Source: Turritopsis dohrnii
Lineage: Eukaryota > Cnidaria > Hydrozoa > Anthoathecata > Oceaniidae
Direction: 5' to 3'
DNA: 64,000 nt
Assembly (NCBI GenBank): GCA_027922465.2
Contig: BQMF02000629.1
Coordinates: 62,001 to 126,000, forward strand
This document shows positions 1 through 12,059 of this stretch, piece by piece. The translations under genes and the position numbers were made by a program. Position 1 is the stretch's first letter. Each line of letters starts with the position of its first letter. The notes beneath the pieces were generated by a model. It had not been told where the DNA came from. It searched no databases and saw only the letters and a list, made by a program, of their open reading frames with translations.

Positions 1-176
1 TATACTTTAAAATCTTTTAAACAAACCCTCAAATCATATGTATGTAGTGAACTTATTTTGAATTTATTTTGAAAAAACACGGAATACAAAATAGAATGCA
101 AAATCTAAATTTGTATTAAAAATGCCAACACTTTTCAAAAAGTGATCAGCTTACCTGCTCATAAAACTTCCTAAGA

Positions 177-796
177 ACAGCTTTAAACAGCCGCATAATC
201 GCCGGGTCGAATTCAACTCTTTATTAAATGCGACAAGAATTCGACCTTATAAAGTGAAAAATTAGTTAAGTGAGAAATAATGAATTAAGTTCAGCAGAAT
301 TTGTCGAATAAAAAGGCAATCTTCGACATAAATTCGGTATTACTTTATACGGCCGCGTAATCGTCGAGTTTAATGACAGCTTAATTGAACTTCGTGAAAA
401 AAGTGTACGAAAGTAGTGGCAACGTGTAAGAAACAGAGTAACAGTAGTAGTAACATGTATTTGTCTTGAAGATGGCCCCTATAAAAAGTTACAGTAAAAC
501 ATAATAATAATAATATCAACAATCTAAGATCTACGATCGATTATTGATAGCAACATGAGATGATAAAAAGTAGAACTTCGCAAGGTATTTGAGACGACCT
601 AATGCCAATACTGATAGATCGTCGATTGCAAGATAATTTTGTAACAAAATTGGATGATAAATCCGTTCGACATTTATGCAACTGTCTAAAGCCATGTCGA
701 ATTTGATATGAGGCAACCTGTATAAATTTTGTCAAATTTTCCCCGAATAAAAGTAATTTAATTCGACACGGCGATTATGCGGCTGTATACAGCTGT
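177..796. mobile_element. TIR DNA transposon / MITE, non-autonomous
   Basis: The two ends are imperfect terminal inverted repeats of about 40 bp sharing the core CAGCCGCATAATCGCCG (left 188-204; inverted at 769-785). A degenerate copy of the same core (ACGGCCGCGTAATCGTCGAG) lies inside at about 350-370. No transposase can be read. I could not define a clean target-site duplication, so the superfamily is left open. Confidence 0.75.
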
Positions 797-1590
797 CCTT
801 AAAGTCAAAAGAACCAAAGCAAACCCAAACAAACAAACAAATTTTGATGCTTACAAATATTACGCAATTTATCTAAGTGGGAGATCTATACTTCAAAATG
901 TTTGGTTTTAAATGTTTCAAAAACAGTAAGGAACAGTGAAGAAAACTACAAAATTAGAAACATTTTACGAATGGCAAGCAAATAGCAAAAAGATGACCTG
1001 TCTACAAAGTTCAAGTAGCTTAAACAGTTTATACTTAACGTTTATGTTTTATTGTTTAACTCTTACTTAGTATATCGAAAAACAAAAAATAGAAATCTAA
1101 ATATTTTAATTGAGTTCAGAGTAGTTGTGAAAGGATCTCAAGTGCTGTGTATATCTTTTTATTTGCCCAGCAACAAAAACCAAATCATCCATGAAACATC
1201 TTTCTACTTCTAAAAATGTTCAAACTGTTCATCAACTCAAGGAATTAGACTATGCAAGTTGCAAATGTTTTACCAAAGTTTTCTTAATCTGCACAATGAT
1301 CTGCAGAGAACATGTTGGAAAAAGTATTCAATTTTTGTCTTTCTAAGTAACGTATTAGATGGTAACGCATTTTACTTTTTCCATCAAGAACTTTTAAGGA
1401 CGCTACAGTGACTGACCTGGTGTTTTTAGACTGAAAGAAACGTTATTACTTGATTTCCAGGCAAACAGTGCTTATTGAATAAGGTTGAATCGACTTTCAT
1501 AACGAGCGTGTAAAAGTGACATTGAAATTATTGCATACTTATACGCTCAGAAAGCATTGATTGCAACCATTGTGAAGAAGTTGATGTAGT
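797..1590. other. Intergenic, nothing recognised
   Basis: AT-rich sequence without an open frame that resembles a protein, an RNA gene or an obvious repeat. Confidence 0.5.
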
Positions 1591-1900
1591 TCGGGGTGAC
1601 TCAATAACCTAGTTTTGTTAGCTCTGACTGAAAAGTAACTCAACTAAGAAATGTACCTGAGTCATTTTGACTAAGCTCAGGTAGTCAATTGTCATTGACT
1701 ACCCACATGTTGTCAGAAAGTATTCACTTTGACTACTTCAACGTAGTCATCGTAATCATCTGCTCGAAGACTCACTTAAAGGTGGTTATTTTGACTACCT
1801 TAGATAGTCAATCTAGCAGACTGTAAAATGACCACTCAATCCCTGACAGAGTCATGCTAGCGACTATAACAGTGTGAATCACTCATCCTTGCTTAGTACT
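1590..1900. repeat. Field of short GTAGTCA / TGACTAC motifs
   Basis: About 300 bp carry many direct and inverted copies of short words such as GTAGTCA, TGACTACC and GAGTCA. A related run of GTCGTCA and GACTCG words lies at about 2900-3070. It looks like diverged repeat or transposon-end sequence. No coding potential is visible. Confidence 0.35.
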
Positions 1901-1995
1901 CAGCAAGAGAATAGAAATGATGTCTAGGGTTGTTGTCTATTAGAGCGGTTTCTGTGATTAAAGCTTCCATAGCCCAAATGGTGTCTTTAAATGCT

Positions 1996-2067
1996 CTAGG
2001 ACCTCCTTCGCAGGCTAACAGTACCTTAATAAACTGAAGAGGCTATCCTGGGCAAAAATTCATAAAT
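1996..2067 (+). repeat. 3' tail of a LINE/SINE-type retroelement (copy 1)
   Basis: The conserved block contains CTAGGACCTCCTTCGCAGG, CAGTACCTTAA and CTGAAGAGGCTATCCTGGG, and ends in a short AAAT-type microsatellite. The same block recurs at 2490-2533 (last part only) and 55355-55455. A shared 3' end followed by simple repeats is typical of CR1/L2-type non-LTR elements and the SINEs they mobilise. Confidence 0.55.
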
Positions 2068-2080
2068 AAATAATGCTTTC

Positions 2081-2365
2081 AAGGATTGATGTGCGTTCAG
2101 GGATTGATGTACGGATCCGTGAACGAACATCCAAGAAAAATTTTGACCTAAGTATTTAGAAAATTTCATTGTAATATACACATTCCAAGAGGAAACGGAA
2201 TTTAAATCAGAGTCAAAATAAAAGAAAAAGAGATATAGGATACCAACAAATGAACGAGTCTACAGAAGTATTGCTAAGCTATTGACATACATCAATCCCT
2301 GAACGCACTTCAATCCTTGAACGCACGTCAATCTCTGAACGCACATCAATCCTTGAACGCACATC
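2081..2365. repeat. Repeat element with 18-bp iteron arms (copy 1)
   Basis: The left arm (2081-2112) carries about two forward copies of an 18-bp iteron of the form GGATTGATGTGCGTTCAG. The right arm (2290-2365) carries four copies in inverted orientation. The body 2113-2489 is nearly identical to 6514-6890, so this is a dispersed element. Its left arm is missing in the second copy. Confidence 0.65.
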
Positions 2366-2489
2366 TGGTCGACTTAAGTATGAATTTTTTACCAATGTGG
2401 CCCACGACTTTTGCGATTGTGACAAATCAATTTTTTATTCTTTGTGCAATTTTCGTATAGTGTTTTTGATTGAGTGATTATAGAGTTAA

Positions 2490-2640
2490 GAAACTGAAGA
2501 GGCTATCCTGGGCAAACATTCATAAATAAATAATGCTTTCAAGGATTGATGTGCGTTCAGAGATTGATGTACGTGCAGGAATTGATGTGTACTCGAGAAT
2601 TAATGCACGCTTAGACATTGATGTGCGTTCTTTTTGGCTG
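2490..2640. repeat. LINE-type tail fragment plus 18-bp iteron array
   Basis: 2490-2573 repeats the junction seen at 2033-2112 (retroelement tail followed by iterons). It continues into about five diverged copies of the 18-bp iteron to about 2630. The period is a multiple of three, so an open frame of repeated Ile-Asp-Val-Arg results; I treat it as noncoding. Confidence 0.55.
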
Positions 2641-2739
2641 GGGAACCAACAGGGTTTTTTTATTATCATTATTACTAATTTTATTTTCCCAGGATCACAG
2701 TTGACTGGGCTATGAAAACAATACATTAACTAGACATAA

Positions 2740-3100
2740 AAGACGAAATGATTGAGCATTTTGGACAACAAGCACACCAGAGGTTCCGGGTTCTAGTCCG
2801 TCTCTGGTGGAACACTACAAGCAGCCAATAGGGGAAATTGACGTTTTTAGGGTTCTGCGATACAGGTACTGGGACGACACAAAATTCAAAACTACATACT
2901 GTCGTCATACGAAAACAAAGGAAATTGACCCATTTAAGGTGGTCTATATGACTCGAGAAAGGTCGTCATTTTATTTGTTTGAATATCTACTGTCGTCAAA
3001 TTTACGGGGTTTTCAAAGTCATTTCGACTCGCGAAAGGTAGCCAAAAAGACTCGTAGCAATGACTCAGGAAAAAATGTCCTGAGAGGCACTGTAAAATTA
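2740..3100 (+). repeat. Possible tRNA-derived SINE
   Basis: GGGTTCTAGTCC at about 2789-2800 resembles a tRNA T-arm / polymerase III B box, and an A-box-like stretch lies about 35 bp upstream. The following sequence is short-word repetitive. The 3' end is not defined. Confidence 0.3.
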
Positions 3101-4480
3101 CTACCTTTTAATCGTCAATTCGGCTCAGTTACATTTCTCAGTGTCTGTTTCTGTCTCCTTATGTACAAGTTTTTGGGCTGCATTCCTTTTGCGATCGTTA
3201 AGCCACTCAATAAAGAATCATTTTTGTCTTCGCCTTTGAGGCTTTTCATATCGTTATGAAGCCACAAGCATTCGAATGGATCAGTAATCAAGTCTAGTTC
3301 GTTGATGGTACTCCAAAAGCTACGTACAATCACAAACCAACTGTATTTTCTTTTCTTGAATTTCCCGATCACTTTTCTGCCAATTTAATAACACTGCTAT
3401 CGTGGCTAAAACGTTTAAACAGTCGACTTACAACATTATACGTATCATTACTACAATCTCATTGGGCAGTAGGTTTAAATAATTTTGCTTGATGCTTGAT
3501 GATGTGCTTTGAGATGACATTCTTTGTAGCATTCTGGAAAAGCTTTCTACTATGACAATATATTTCTTCTTTGGAGTGACACCTATTTGATTGATTCGAG
3601 CGCATAAACCCATTTTTGGAGATTAATTCTATGTTATAAGGGCCGATACATTAACATGTAATTTTCCTCATTTCTTGTACTGCTGCTAACGATGTTATAA
3701 AAAATTTTGCTGCTAACGACTTTGTCAAAAGTACCGTTGATCCAACGGGTATTGTTAATGATAGTATTCTGGGTCGTTTTTATACTTTTGCTGCAATAGT
3801 CATCATCAATAATATAGTTTGGTCGACATAAGCATCTAACAGATATATCAGCCAGGTCGTATTTTATGTCGATCGGCAATATAGGGTGATAAGATAGATA
3901 ATAAAAAGAATGGTGAAAACTCGGTTGAATAATGAGTATTGACTCCTTTTGTGAAGAAGACCTTTTGATCACCCTCCATTCTTTTGGGTTCTCTTCTCAA
4001 CCTTTGATTGCTCAGTTTCTTCTCTTGTATAAACCGTTTGATTGTCGGTGTTTAGCTCTAGAACTCGTTGTTCTGTTTCAGTCCTAAGTATTTTACTTAC
4101 ATCCCCCAAATCTTCGCTTTCAATAGGAACTTTTGAAGCTCTGATTTTTTTAGATATTTTTCTGAGACCTTGGCAGTTCTGACATGTTTTAATTTAGTTC
4201 TTAACATGTCCTGATATTTTCTGATGTTGATTCACATCTACGATGTTCAGCAAGTACAAGTGCTTTAACGTTGTGGCAGATCCCCTAGTGAACATGGTGG
4301 ATGATTTGCTGTATTTTTTCCTTGGTCTTCTTTTTTTTCTTGTACGCTAATTTGCCATTAATAATGGTAAACTTTTTAAAAGCCTTCGGGAAGTGTTTCT
4401 TTTCCTTTGTCTTTCGGATTCACTGGATATTTTTCATTACCAACCTTATCGTCTATCAAATGTAGACAAACTCTTTCTTA
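3100..4480 (-). pseudogene. Decayed integrase / GINGER-like transposase fragment
   Basis: On the minus strand between about 4420 and 4150 several short frames line up as a lysine-rich strand (FTIINGKLAYKKKKK), then HHVH, then CQNC. That is the layout of the H2C2 zinc-binding domain that precedes the catalytic core in retroviral-type and GINGER/KRBA2-like integrases. Further open pieces lie at 3972-3634 and 3372-3115, but no catalytic triad can be placed. Frames are broken many times. The assignment rests on the zinc-finger pattern only. Confidence 0.3.
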
Positions 4481-4950
4481 TCTTTCCAATTTCTTACTGC
4501 CATATGTATCTCTATGTCAGCAATCATGAAAAACCAAAGCAAAACATTCGAAAATGACCAAAGCACTCGAAATTGGCAATACAATTACATTCAGGAGTAC
4601 TCTGTTGCCCAGTAAAACTCACTCCCCACGTGAAATTCGTCAACATTTAAGAAGAGTACATTTTCCTAGAGGCTTAACTTATTTCCTGGGGAAAATTACT
4701 CCGGAAATGCCGTTTTCAGGGAGCACTTTTGACGGTTACATCACAAGTGCTTGGGTGTAGTAATCATAAATTCATAATTTCAGTTTACAATGTCAGTTTG
4801 TTTGAAACTATTTTTTTTCTATGGGAAAAACAAAAATGCATTGAGTCCAATGTGCACCCAGTGCGAATTTTCCAGTAGCATAACAACCTTATCACTGACC
4901 CCTACAGTATTTATCTCGATTTTAAAAACATCCTCTAAATCCTTACAGAA

Positions 4951-4998
4951 AGAATCAAAGCAGTGATAGAGAGGGCCCTTTATCACTGCTTTGATTCT
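4951..4998. repeat. Perfect 18-bp hairpin with 12-nt loop
   Basis: AGAATCAAAGCAGTGATA at 4951-4968 is followed after 12 bases by its exact reverse complement at 4981-4998. It is an isolated perfect stem in otherwise unstructured AT-rich DNA. It could fold in RNA or be the tip of a transposon palindrome. Confidence 0.8.
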
Positions 4999-4999
4999 C

Positions 5000-6510
5000 T
5001 CATCAGCAAAATTACATTTAGAAATAACTAGATATATTCATTAAATGTATCGTTGAAATCGTAACATTACCTGGAAGTTAAACAATAATATTGTATAAGA
5101 TACATTAAGAACAAACTTATTGTGATTATCATGATTTGAACTTTGGGTTCAAATTAGGGGTTAAGTTGGGAAATCATAGTGGCAGATATTTAGTCGGAAA
5201 AGCAAAGTATGGTTTTGGTTCAAGTGGTTTGCTGTTGGGAATCAACTTTTTTTTCTTTAACAATGTTATCGCGAATGACTATTTTGATTTTCTTCCTTTT
5301 CTGTTTTTAACTATAGATAAAATGGACATGCATCTAAACATCTAATTTTTATTTACTTTTCACTTTTCACTTTTCAGTGAGCTATTCAGTTTTCAATAAA
5401 TTGGAAATTCATTCAAACTTTCATATAAGTTTATTTTATCTATCACGTTCATTGAAAATTGACGTTATGATTGAATTTTGGTAATTCTTGAAGTTTCAAA
5501 TGAACTCAAATGAAGTTGCTCGATCGAACCAAACCTACTCTAGAATTTTTGACAACCTCATTTTCAAAGTCGTAGTTATTCCCGAGCCTGAAACTGCGTG
5601 CAACCGCTTCACTCGATAAGAAAGGGTAGTTACGCTACGCATGTACTACAACACCAATATTTAGATACGGATTGATTCCAAACGGATCTTTACGTTGAAC
5701 AATGAATAAGCAGTATTATTATTATGACGCATATTGAAGAACATAAGAGCCGCCATTACATGATGCACACAAAATAACGAACAAGTGGAAATTGTTGTGT
5801 CATCTGCATTGGATCGGGAACCAGTCCAGTTCGATCCAGTGAAGTGGAAACCTTAGCCTCTTAGACACCAATCCTGCTCTAAACATCGAAAAGAAAGAAA
5901 ATTAAATTCGGGTTCCAAACTACCTAAGAAAATTAGTACGAAACGTTATACAAATTAGCTTGGCATGAAATTACTTCGAAGTCAGAAAAGATAAAAACAT
6001 ACGTCATTTTGCAGATCACTAGAGTGTAGTAAGGATTCACGTCTGCTAAAACGGCCTTGCTGGCGTATTTATTAAAAAAAGGTGTGCCGTGAAATAAAGA
6101 ACTTACATTATAAAGACAATGATAATGAAACGCACTTACACGTACCACGTACCAAATATTAAAACAAGCATTAAATGTTGCGATGGTCGATTAATTTTTT
6201 TTCTTCTGACAACTTGGGTCAATCATGTTAATTTTCTGCTTGAACATCTTTTACATATGAATGTTTTAAGCTAAATTCAATTTCTATACTGAGGTGACTG
6301 AATTGTATGTTATTTTTGTAGATAGTTCATGAAATAAGCAGAATCGATGAAATCATGTTTTGTTTATACAGAACTATTTAGCTATGCAGTTGCATTTACC
6401 AACCCAGGTGCATGATGGACCTCCTAGAAAAGTTTCTATTTCAGTGTGATAAGTATTTTCTTTTGATACAAGGTAAGATTTTCTATATTAAAGAGGGATT
6501 TAATTTCATG
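5000..6510. other. Intergenic, nothing recognised
   Basis: About 1.5 kb of AT-rich sequence with only short chance frames. No RNA gene or clear repeat seen. Confidence 0.5.
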
Positions 6511-6513
6511 CAT

Positions 6514-6890
6514 GGATCTGTGAACGAACATCCAAGAAGAATTTTGACCTAAATATTTAAAAAATTTCATTGTAATATATACATTCCAAGAGGAAACGGA
6601 ATTTAAATCAGAGTCAAAATAAGAGAAAAAGAGATATAGGATACCAACAAATGAACGAGTCTACAGAAGTATTGCTAAGCTATTGACATACATCAATCCC
6701 TGAACGCACTTCAATCCTTGAACGCACGTCAATCTCTGAACGCACATCAATCCTTGAACGCACAACTGGTCGACTTAAGTATGAAATTTTTACCAATGTG
6801 TCCCACGACTTTTACGATCGTGACAAATCAATTTTTTATTCTTTGTGCAATTTTCGTATAGTGTTTTCGATTGAGTGACTATAGAGTTAA
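6514..6890. repeat. Dispersed repeat with 18-bp iterons (copy 2)
   Basis: Nearly identical to 2113-2489, including the four inverted iterons (here about 6691-6766), the following GGTCGACTTAAG word, and the end at TATAGAGTTAA. The forward iteron arm of copy 1 is absent, so either this copy is 5' truncated or the arm in copy 1 was added later. Confidence 0.75.
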
Positions 6891-7857
6891 CGTGCTTGAT
6901 AATGCCCTCTGATGAGGCCAAAATATCGCAAAAAACATGATTTTGTGGCTGGTATCGCGTCGTTTTTTCTTCTCAGGAATCTCATCTAGATTGTCAGCTT
7001 ATAATATAAATTCAAAAACTGGACGTTCTAAACAACATGGATGCATTAGTATCGGGAGTTTCACAGTGATTTGAGTGTAACATATCAGTTATCGTATTTC
7101 ACTTTGGAAATCGCTCCAAAAACCCTAAGCGAAAGGACCATCCTTGTGATGAACGTGACGATTTTCGACAGCTAGTCAGAAGTATTCTTTGCCTGATTCC
7201 AACTATTTACGATTGAGAATTTGGAGGTTACGTTCATGCAACGCACATAAAGAAAATGGCATATAAAAAACTTTGTAGATGTGCCATTCACGATATCAAA
7301 GCCGAAATTGACGCTAGTCGAACAGCGAAAATTTAGAAGTTGAAGGAGTAGACGCAATGTAATAAACTTAAGAACATAATAGTGAATCATGTGTTTCAAT
7401 TTTATCTATTTCTGACCCGATACGTGAAGGATAATTGCATTATCGGGCATTGAGTCTCTATTAGTCAATTATAGCGCCTTAACTAATGGGTGTGTATGGA
7501 CTTACTATTTAAAAGTAGCATACTATTAGGATCTAGAAAGATAGATGAGTACCATAAATGTAGATCATAAGTTACTATTTTGTTGATTTCCGCTCCGATT
7601 ATGATAATTGCATTATCGGGATGCATATATGCATCAGAGTCAGCAAAGAAAGCCACCTCACTCAATGAATTTAAAACCGTAATCAATTCAATTTCAATTT
7701 TGCCTTGCTTCTGCCGTCTTTGTGCGAGATATATCCCTTCTCTCGGTTATATTGCTTGACATTTATTGTATATATGTATATTTTTTATAAAGTCGATTTT
7801 AATTAGCTAATTACAGCTATTTTATTTTTATTGTATCTATCGACTATAAATAAAGTG

Positions 7858-7890
7858 AAATAAATAAATAAATAAATAAATAAATAAATA
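7858..7890. repeat. (AAAT)n microsatellite
   Basis: Eight uninterrupted AAAT units. Confidence 0.95.
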
Positions 7891-8222
7891 TGTCTCCATT
7901 GATTAAATACAGTGCCTTATATAATGAATATTGACTTATAATTTCGATGTAGTTTACAAGGAATGTAAATAATGAGGATGGGAAGTCCTGAATTTTGCAG
8001 AACCAATTACGATGTGAAAACCGGATAGTAAAGCGGTAATGTAAAAAAAAAAACCCTTAAAATAACAAAATTTAGAATTCCAAATTTGTTTGAAAGAACT
8101 GTCATAGAGAAAGGGAACCAGACAGTTTCATATGTAATGTAATATTGGATGGAATGTTTCAATTTTACCGATTTCGCCTTGATATGTGAAGGATAATTGC
8201 GTTATCATGCAAGACGTTGTGT

Positions 8223-8535
8223 AGCGATGGTGTAGTGGTTAGTACCTTTGACGGCGACCGCTAAAACCCGTGTTCAATCCAGTCATGTGGTATTTTGAAA
8301 CTTCACTCTGATGCCCTTTAAAAGCCCATTAGGAGCCATCAACTGACTGCACACTGGCCTTCGGGCATGCTAGCGCAATGCTTTCTGTATCTCTGGCGGT
8401 AAGTCAAGTACTAGTTGCAAGTCATCGGACGTAATAGCTAACCAATGCGGATAGAAGCCCAAGGACTAAAAGCTCCCAGTTACTTACAAACTTTCTTATA
8501 AGTCTCGATTAGCCAACAACAGTACCTTTAATAAT
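8223..8535 (+). mobile_element. tRNA-derived SINE
   Basis: GGTGTAGTGGTTAGTACC at 8229-8246 fits a polymerase III A box, and GTGTTCAATCC at 8270-8280 fits the B box at tRNA-like spacing. An unrelated body of about 250 bp and a short TAA/ATA tail follow. AGCGAT occurs at both ends (8223-8228 and 8536-8541) and may be the target duplication. The head cannot be folded as an intact tRNA. Confidence 0.7.
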
Positions 8536-8834
8536 AGCGATAACGATGGAAACGGCAAATTGCCGACATGCAGTTACATGATACGAATAACATGTCAAAC
8601 ATTTTATGAAATAAGCGATACGTCATGTAAAAGACAGCAAACATTCACGATCTTGAAAAATTTTAGGGGTTTGGAATTAAAAATGTATAAATCAGAATTT
8701 ACGGCCCTATTGACGAAAATTCAACAGTTGAATAGTAAAGCTGTAGTAACAAAGTTTAGAATTCCAAACATGTTTTAATGAACTGTTTCAGGGTAGAGAA
8801 AGTGGATCACGAAGTTGCATCACTTATTTTACTA

Positions 8835-9854
8835 CAGTGGAACCTCCTTAAAGCGGGCACTTTTGTCCGCTTTAGAGAGGTGTCCGCCTTGGAGAGGTTT
8901 TGCTAATTTTGGCCAGGAACTCGGGAGAAATTCTACTCCTAAGTCGAGAACCCATAAGGCATGCCTATATTACCCTTTGCTATTGCCCAGATAGGCAAAA
9001 AACATTCATAAAAGGAAATTTGACCTGAAAATATACATTTGTGTGGCATATTAAAAAACAGTTAGGACTGAAAATGATTGCAAAGTTGTACAGTTCTGGG
9101 AAACTCAAAAAGCACATGTTTTATAGCTACATGACAATTTATTGCTTTGAAAAAATGTTGTTATAGTTGTCTGGCACCTTTTGGAAATTTCTATTTCTTC
9201 GAGACCGTTTATTATTTTTGCCAGTGAATATGCCGTTACTGTATTAAATGATGGTAGTATTGTGGGCCAAAATTACCAGAAGTGACTGGAAAGCACGTTA
9301 ATGTTTGTCAGAGGCGTAGCCAGAGGTCAGTCAAAATTTGTGGAGGAGAGTTTAGTCATTTAAAGTAGAAAAGGAAAGTGTGCAGGTAACCTAATCGATA
9401 CCTAAGACTCAAAAGAAATATTGTAATGTTGGACTCCTCCACTTTTTGCGACTGACCTTGAATACGCCTCTGTTTGTTAATGTTTAGAGCAACCATGTAT
9501 ATTCCACGTTAGTGATCAAGAAAAGATGGGACTTGGCTAACAAATGAAATAAACCTTATAATATAAAAACAAGAAAATATTGTAAACAGAAAAAAAGAAT
9601 ACTGAATAAAATACTGAATTTTGATATTGTTGTCGAAATTTTGTCCGCTTTATAGAGGTAAATTTTAGAAGGAATTGTCGTGCGGGATCTGGAAAAATTT
9701 TCCGTTTTAATTAAGGAGGTGTCCGCATTAGACTGTCCGCTTTGGGGAGGTTTCTTTATAAGAGTTTATTAAGGATTCGTCCGGGGCAAAAAATTTTGTC
9801 AGTCTAAAGGAGATGTCTGCTTCAGAGAATGTCCACTTTAAGGAGGTTCCACTG
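8835..9854. mobile_element. Tigger/pogo-like non-autonomous DNA transposon
   Basis: The ends are inverted repeats starting CAGTGGAACCTCCTTAAAG, flanked on both sides by TA (8833-8834, 9855-9856). This is the arrangement of Tc1/mariner-superfamily pogo/Tigger elements, whose termini start CAGTGGAACCTC. Subterminal GTCCGCTTTAGAGAGG-like words recur at 8867-8900 and 9640-9760. There is no transposase frame. It interrupts the degenerate repeat field. Confidence 0.85.
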
Positions 9855-10938
9855 TATTATTGGTTTCCGCGCCGAGATTTAGCTACGTGATAATTGTATT
9901 ATAGGGAGTAAGTCTGGATTGGTTAATAAAAACGCATTACCTAGTGTGTATATGGACTTATAATTTGAAAAAAGCATGCTAGAAGAATAGCAAAAAGTTT
10001 TAAAAGTATAACAATAGGAAACTCGTCTTATGCAACTTTAGTTGCTTTCCGTTCCGATGCATACATGATAATTGCATCTCGATTAATCAATTGCAGTGCT
10101 CTTCCTAATTGGTTAATAGCTTTAGAAATGCGAGGTTCCATTGTGTATATTCTAAGTAAAAAAAGTTTACAGAATTGCCGTTTACGATGCGGAAACCGGA
10201 ATTAAAGTCAACCGAACAACAAAAATTCAGCAATTGGAAAGCATAGCCATAATGTGAAAAGGCTTAAAAAGTAACAAGCTTGAGCATTCCAAATATTTTT
10301 GAAAGAACTCTGCTAGGTTAGAGGAAGGGTACCGGAAAGTTTTATGTTCAACATAACAGTAAATCACGTGTTCAATTGTATCAATTTCGCGCCGACATGT
10401 GGAGGATAATTCCATTATTGATCGTTAAGTCTCTATTATTCAATTACAGCAAGTAAATTAAAGATAGAGACGAAAGTAGCCTTTACGCAATGCACATTAA
10501 TGTAATAACTCATCATAAATTTTATAGAATGCCAGTTACGATGTAGAAACCGGAATTCACGCCAGCCGAAAAACGAAAAAATAATTGTAACAATTTTAAA
10601 AAAACATTTAAAACTCCAGACCCCTCAATACTTAAAACATTTTGCTGTGTTGACATAGCTTAATGAACATCGACTTTGAGTGTGCCGTGTGTGACATAAA
10701 AAATTGTTTCGGTCGTATTTTGTTGCGTATAATCTAACTCTAAGAGCGATTTTGCATAAAAACTTCACAAAAACCTTTGAATAGTTACTACTGTGCAAAC
10801 AAGAACTGTTCAATAAGAAATAACTCCTACCTTCCCTAAAAGTTAATAAAACTAGATTATCAAGAAAAATATTCGTTTCATTGTAATTTATTAAGTTAAG
10901 AGTATGTAGTCAATTCAGCGCCAAAATCTCGTTTGCCA

Positions 10939-12050
10939 AGTCGTTTTATATGAACACTCGTTTTTCAAATGAAGACGTTTTAGAAGTTTGTTCGTTTCAG
11001 ATGACGACACGTTGTTCAAATATGTCGGTCTTTCAATTTTTTTTCTGAATGACATTATTCGTGAGACCCTTACTTCAAATCTGGCAAGATATTAATGTAG
11101 GTACACTTTTTCATAATATACAGATCAGGGATGTTTCAGAATTTTAACAAACAATCAAGTCGAAGAAAATCCTTCATAGTTTGGTTATTTCTTCATTCAA
11201 AACATGGACGTATAAAATAAGAAAGATTTGCAACTTCTATAAATCTATTCAAACAAACCTCGCCTCAAGTGCTGTTGAAAATACATGTTTCCAATGGCTT
11301 GCATGATCGTAAACAACTAACCAGAAATGAATGAAAAAATTTTATGATTATTTTGAAGGCAGTTTTTAAACTCTGATTCCTCATGAGTTCTTAGAAACTC
11401 AAACATGAAATTTTCAGAATTGAATGAAAAAACGTCTTCTTTATGTCATTCTCAGGCATCACCCAGGTGTCTTTAAAAGCACCGATTCTTCGGATATAAG
11501 TAAATACACAAATTACTTCCTAACTCCGAGAAATTCATCTCAATTCCAATCTAAGATTATAAAAAAAGATTGAGTAAAAGTTTTGTGATACTAAAAAATA
11601 TTGCAGACGTATTTGTAAACGTACTATCTCTCAATTCTGTCATTTTCCACATTGCACTAAAGCGTCGTATAAACCTGCCCATGTGAACCAAAATCCAGTA
11701 AAATGCAAGGCGATGACTACATTTAAGAAATGCTGGCAGAATAGATTTTCATAATAGAAATGAACGGCTTTAACATTAGTTGCGAGTCCTTCTTTTTTAT
11801 ACGTCCATGTTCATAATCATGCTACATGCAACTACTATGAAACATGACAGTCAGCATGACTTAATAATGACACAAACTTCTGACTCATAGAAACTAGTAC
11901 ATGTAATGTGGTTACAACACATCATTTTTTCCGAACCGACTACACATGAAAACGGATCATCTTGCGAAGCACCTTAATTATACAGCATCTAGTGACCCCA
12001 ACATCTAAAACGCCTTTAATTGAAAAATGAGTGCTCATCTATAACGACTC
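10939..12050. repeat. Large imperfect inverted repeat (about 1.1 kb)
   Basis: The outer arm at 10939-10990 matches 12001-12050 in inverted orientation (AGTCGTT...ATGA.CACTC.TTTTTCAA). An inner arm at 11201-11234 (AACATGGACGTATAAAA) matches 11780-11811 inverted, at nearly equal distance from the outer arms. The stretch is therefore one old palindrome centred near 11500, perhaps a foldback transposon. No gene is visible inside. Confidence 0.55.
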
Positions 12051-12059
12051 GACAACTTC

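Larger units (their letters stand above)
7100..10600. repeat. Degenerate dispersed/tandem repeat field
   Basis: Blocks recur irregularly across 3.5 kb. One is an ATTTCGCGCCGATATGTGAAGG-like block running into GATAATTGCATTAT (near 7394, 7578, 8156, 9858, 10034, 10367). Another is a TTACGATGTGGAAACCGGAATT-like block (near 7290, 8010, 10180, 10540). The order is partly conserved, pointing to an old array of several hundred bases per unit broken by later insertions (8223-8535 and 8835-9854). No protein can be read through it. Confidence 0.55.

Noticed and set aside
2533..2715. Open frame of repeated Ile-Asp-Val-Arg
   Set aside because: It is an 18-bp iteron array read in frame. The same iterons occur inverted elsewhere and show no coding constraint.
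2807..3259. 150-codon plus-strand frame
   Set aside because: It starts without ATG, lies over a repeat-like region and has no domain.
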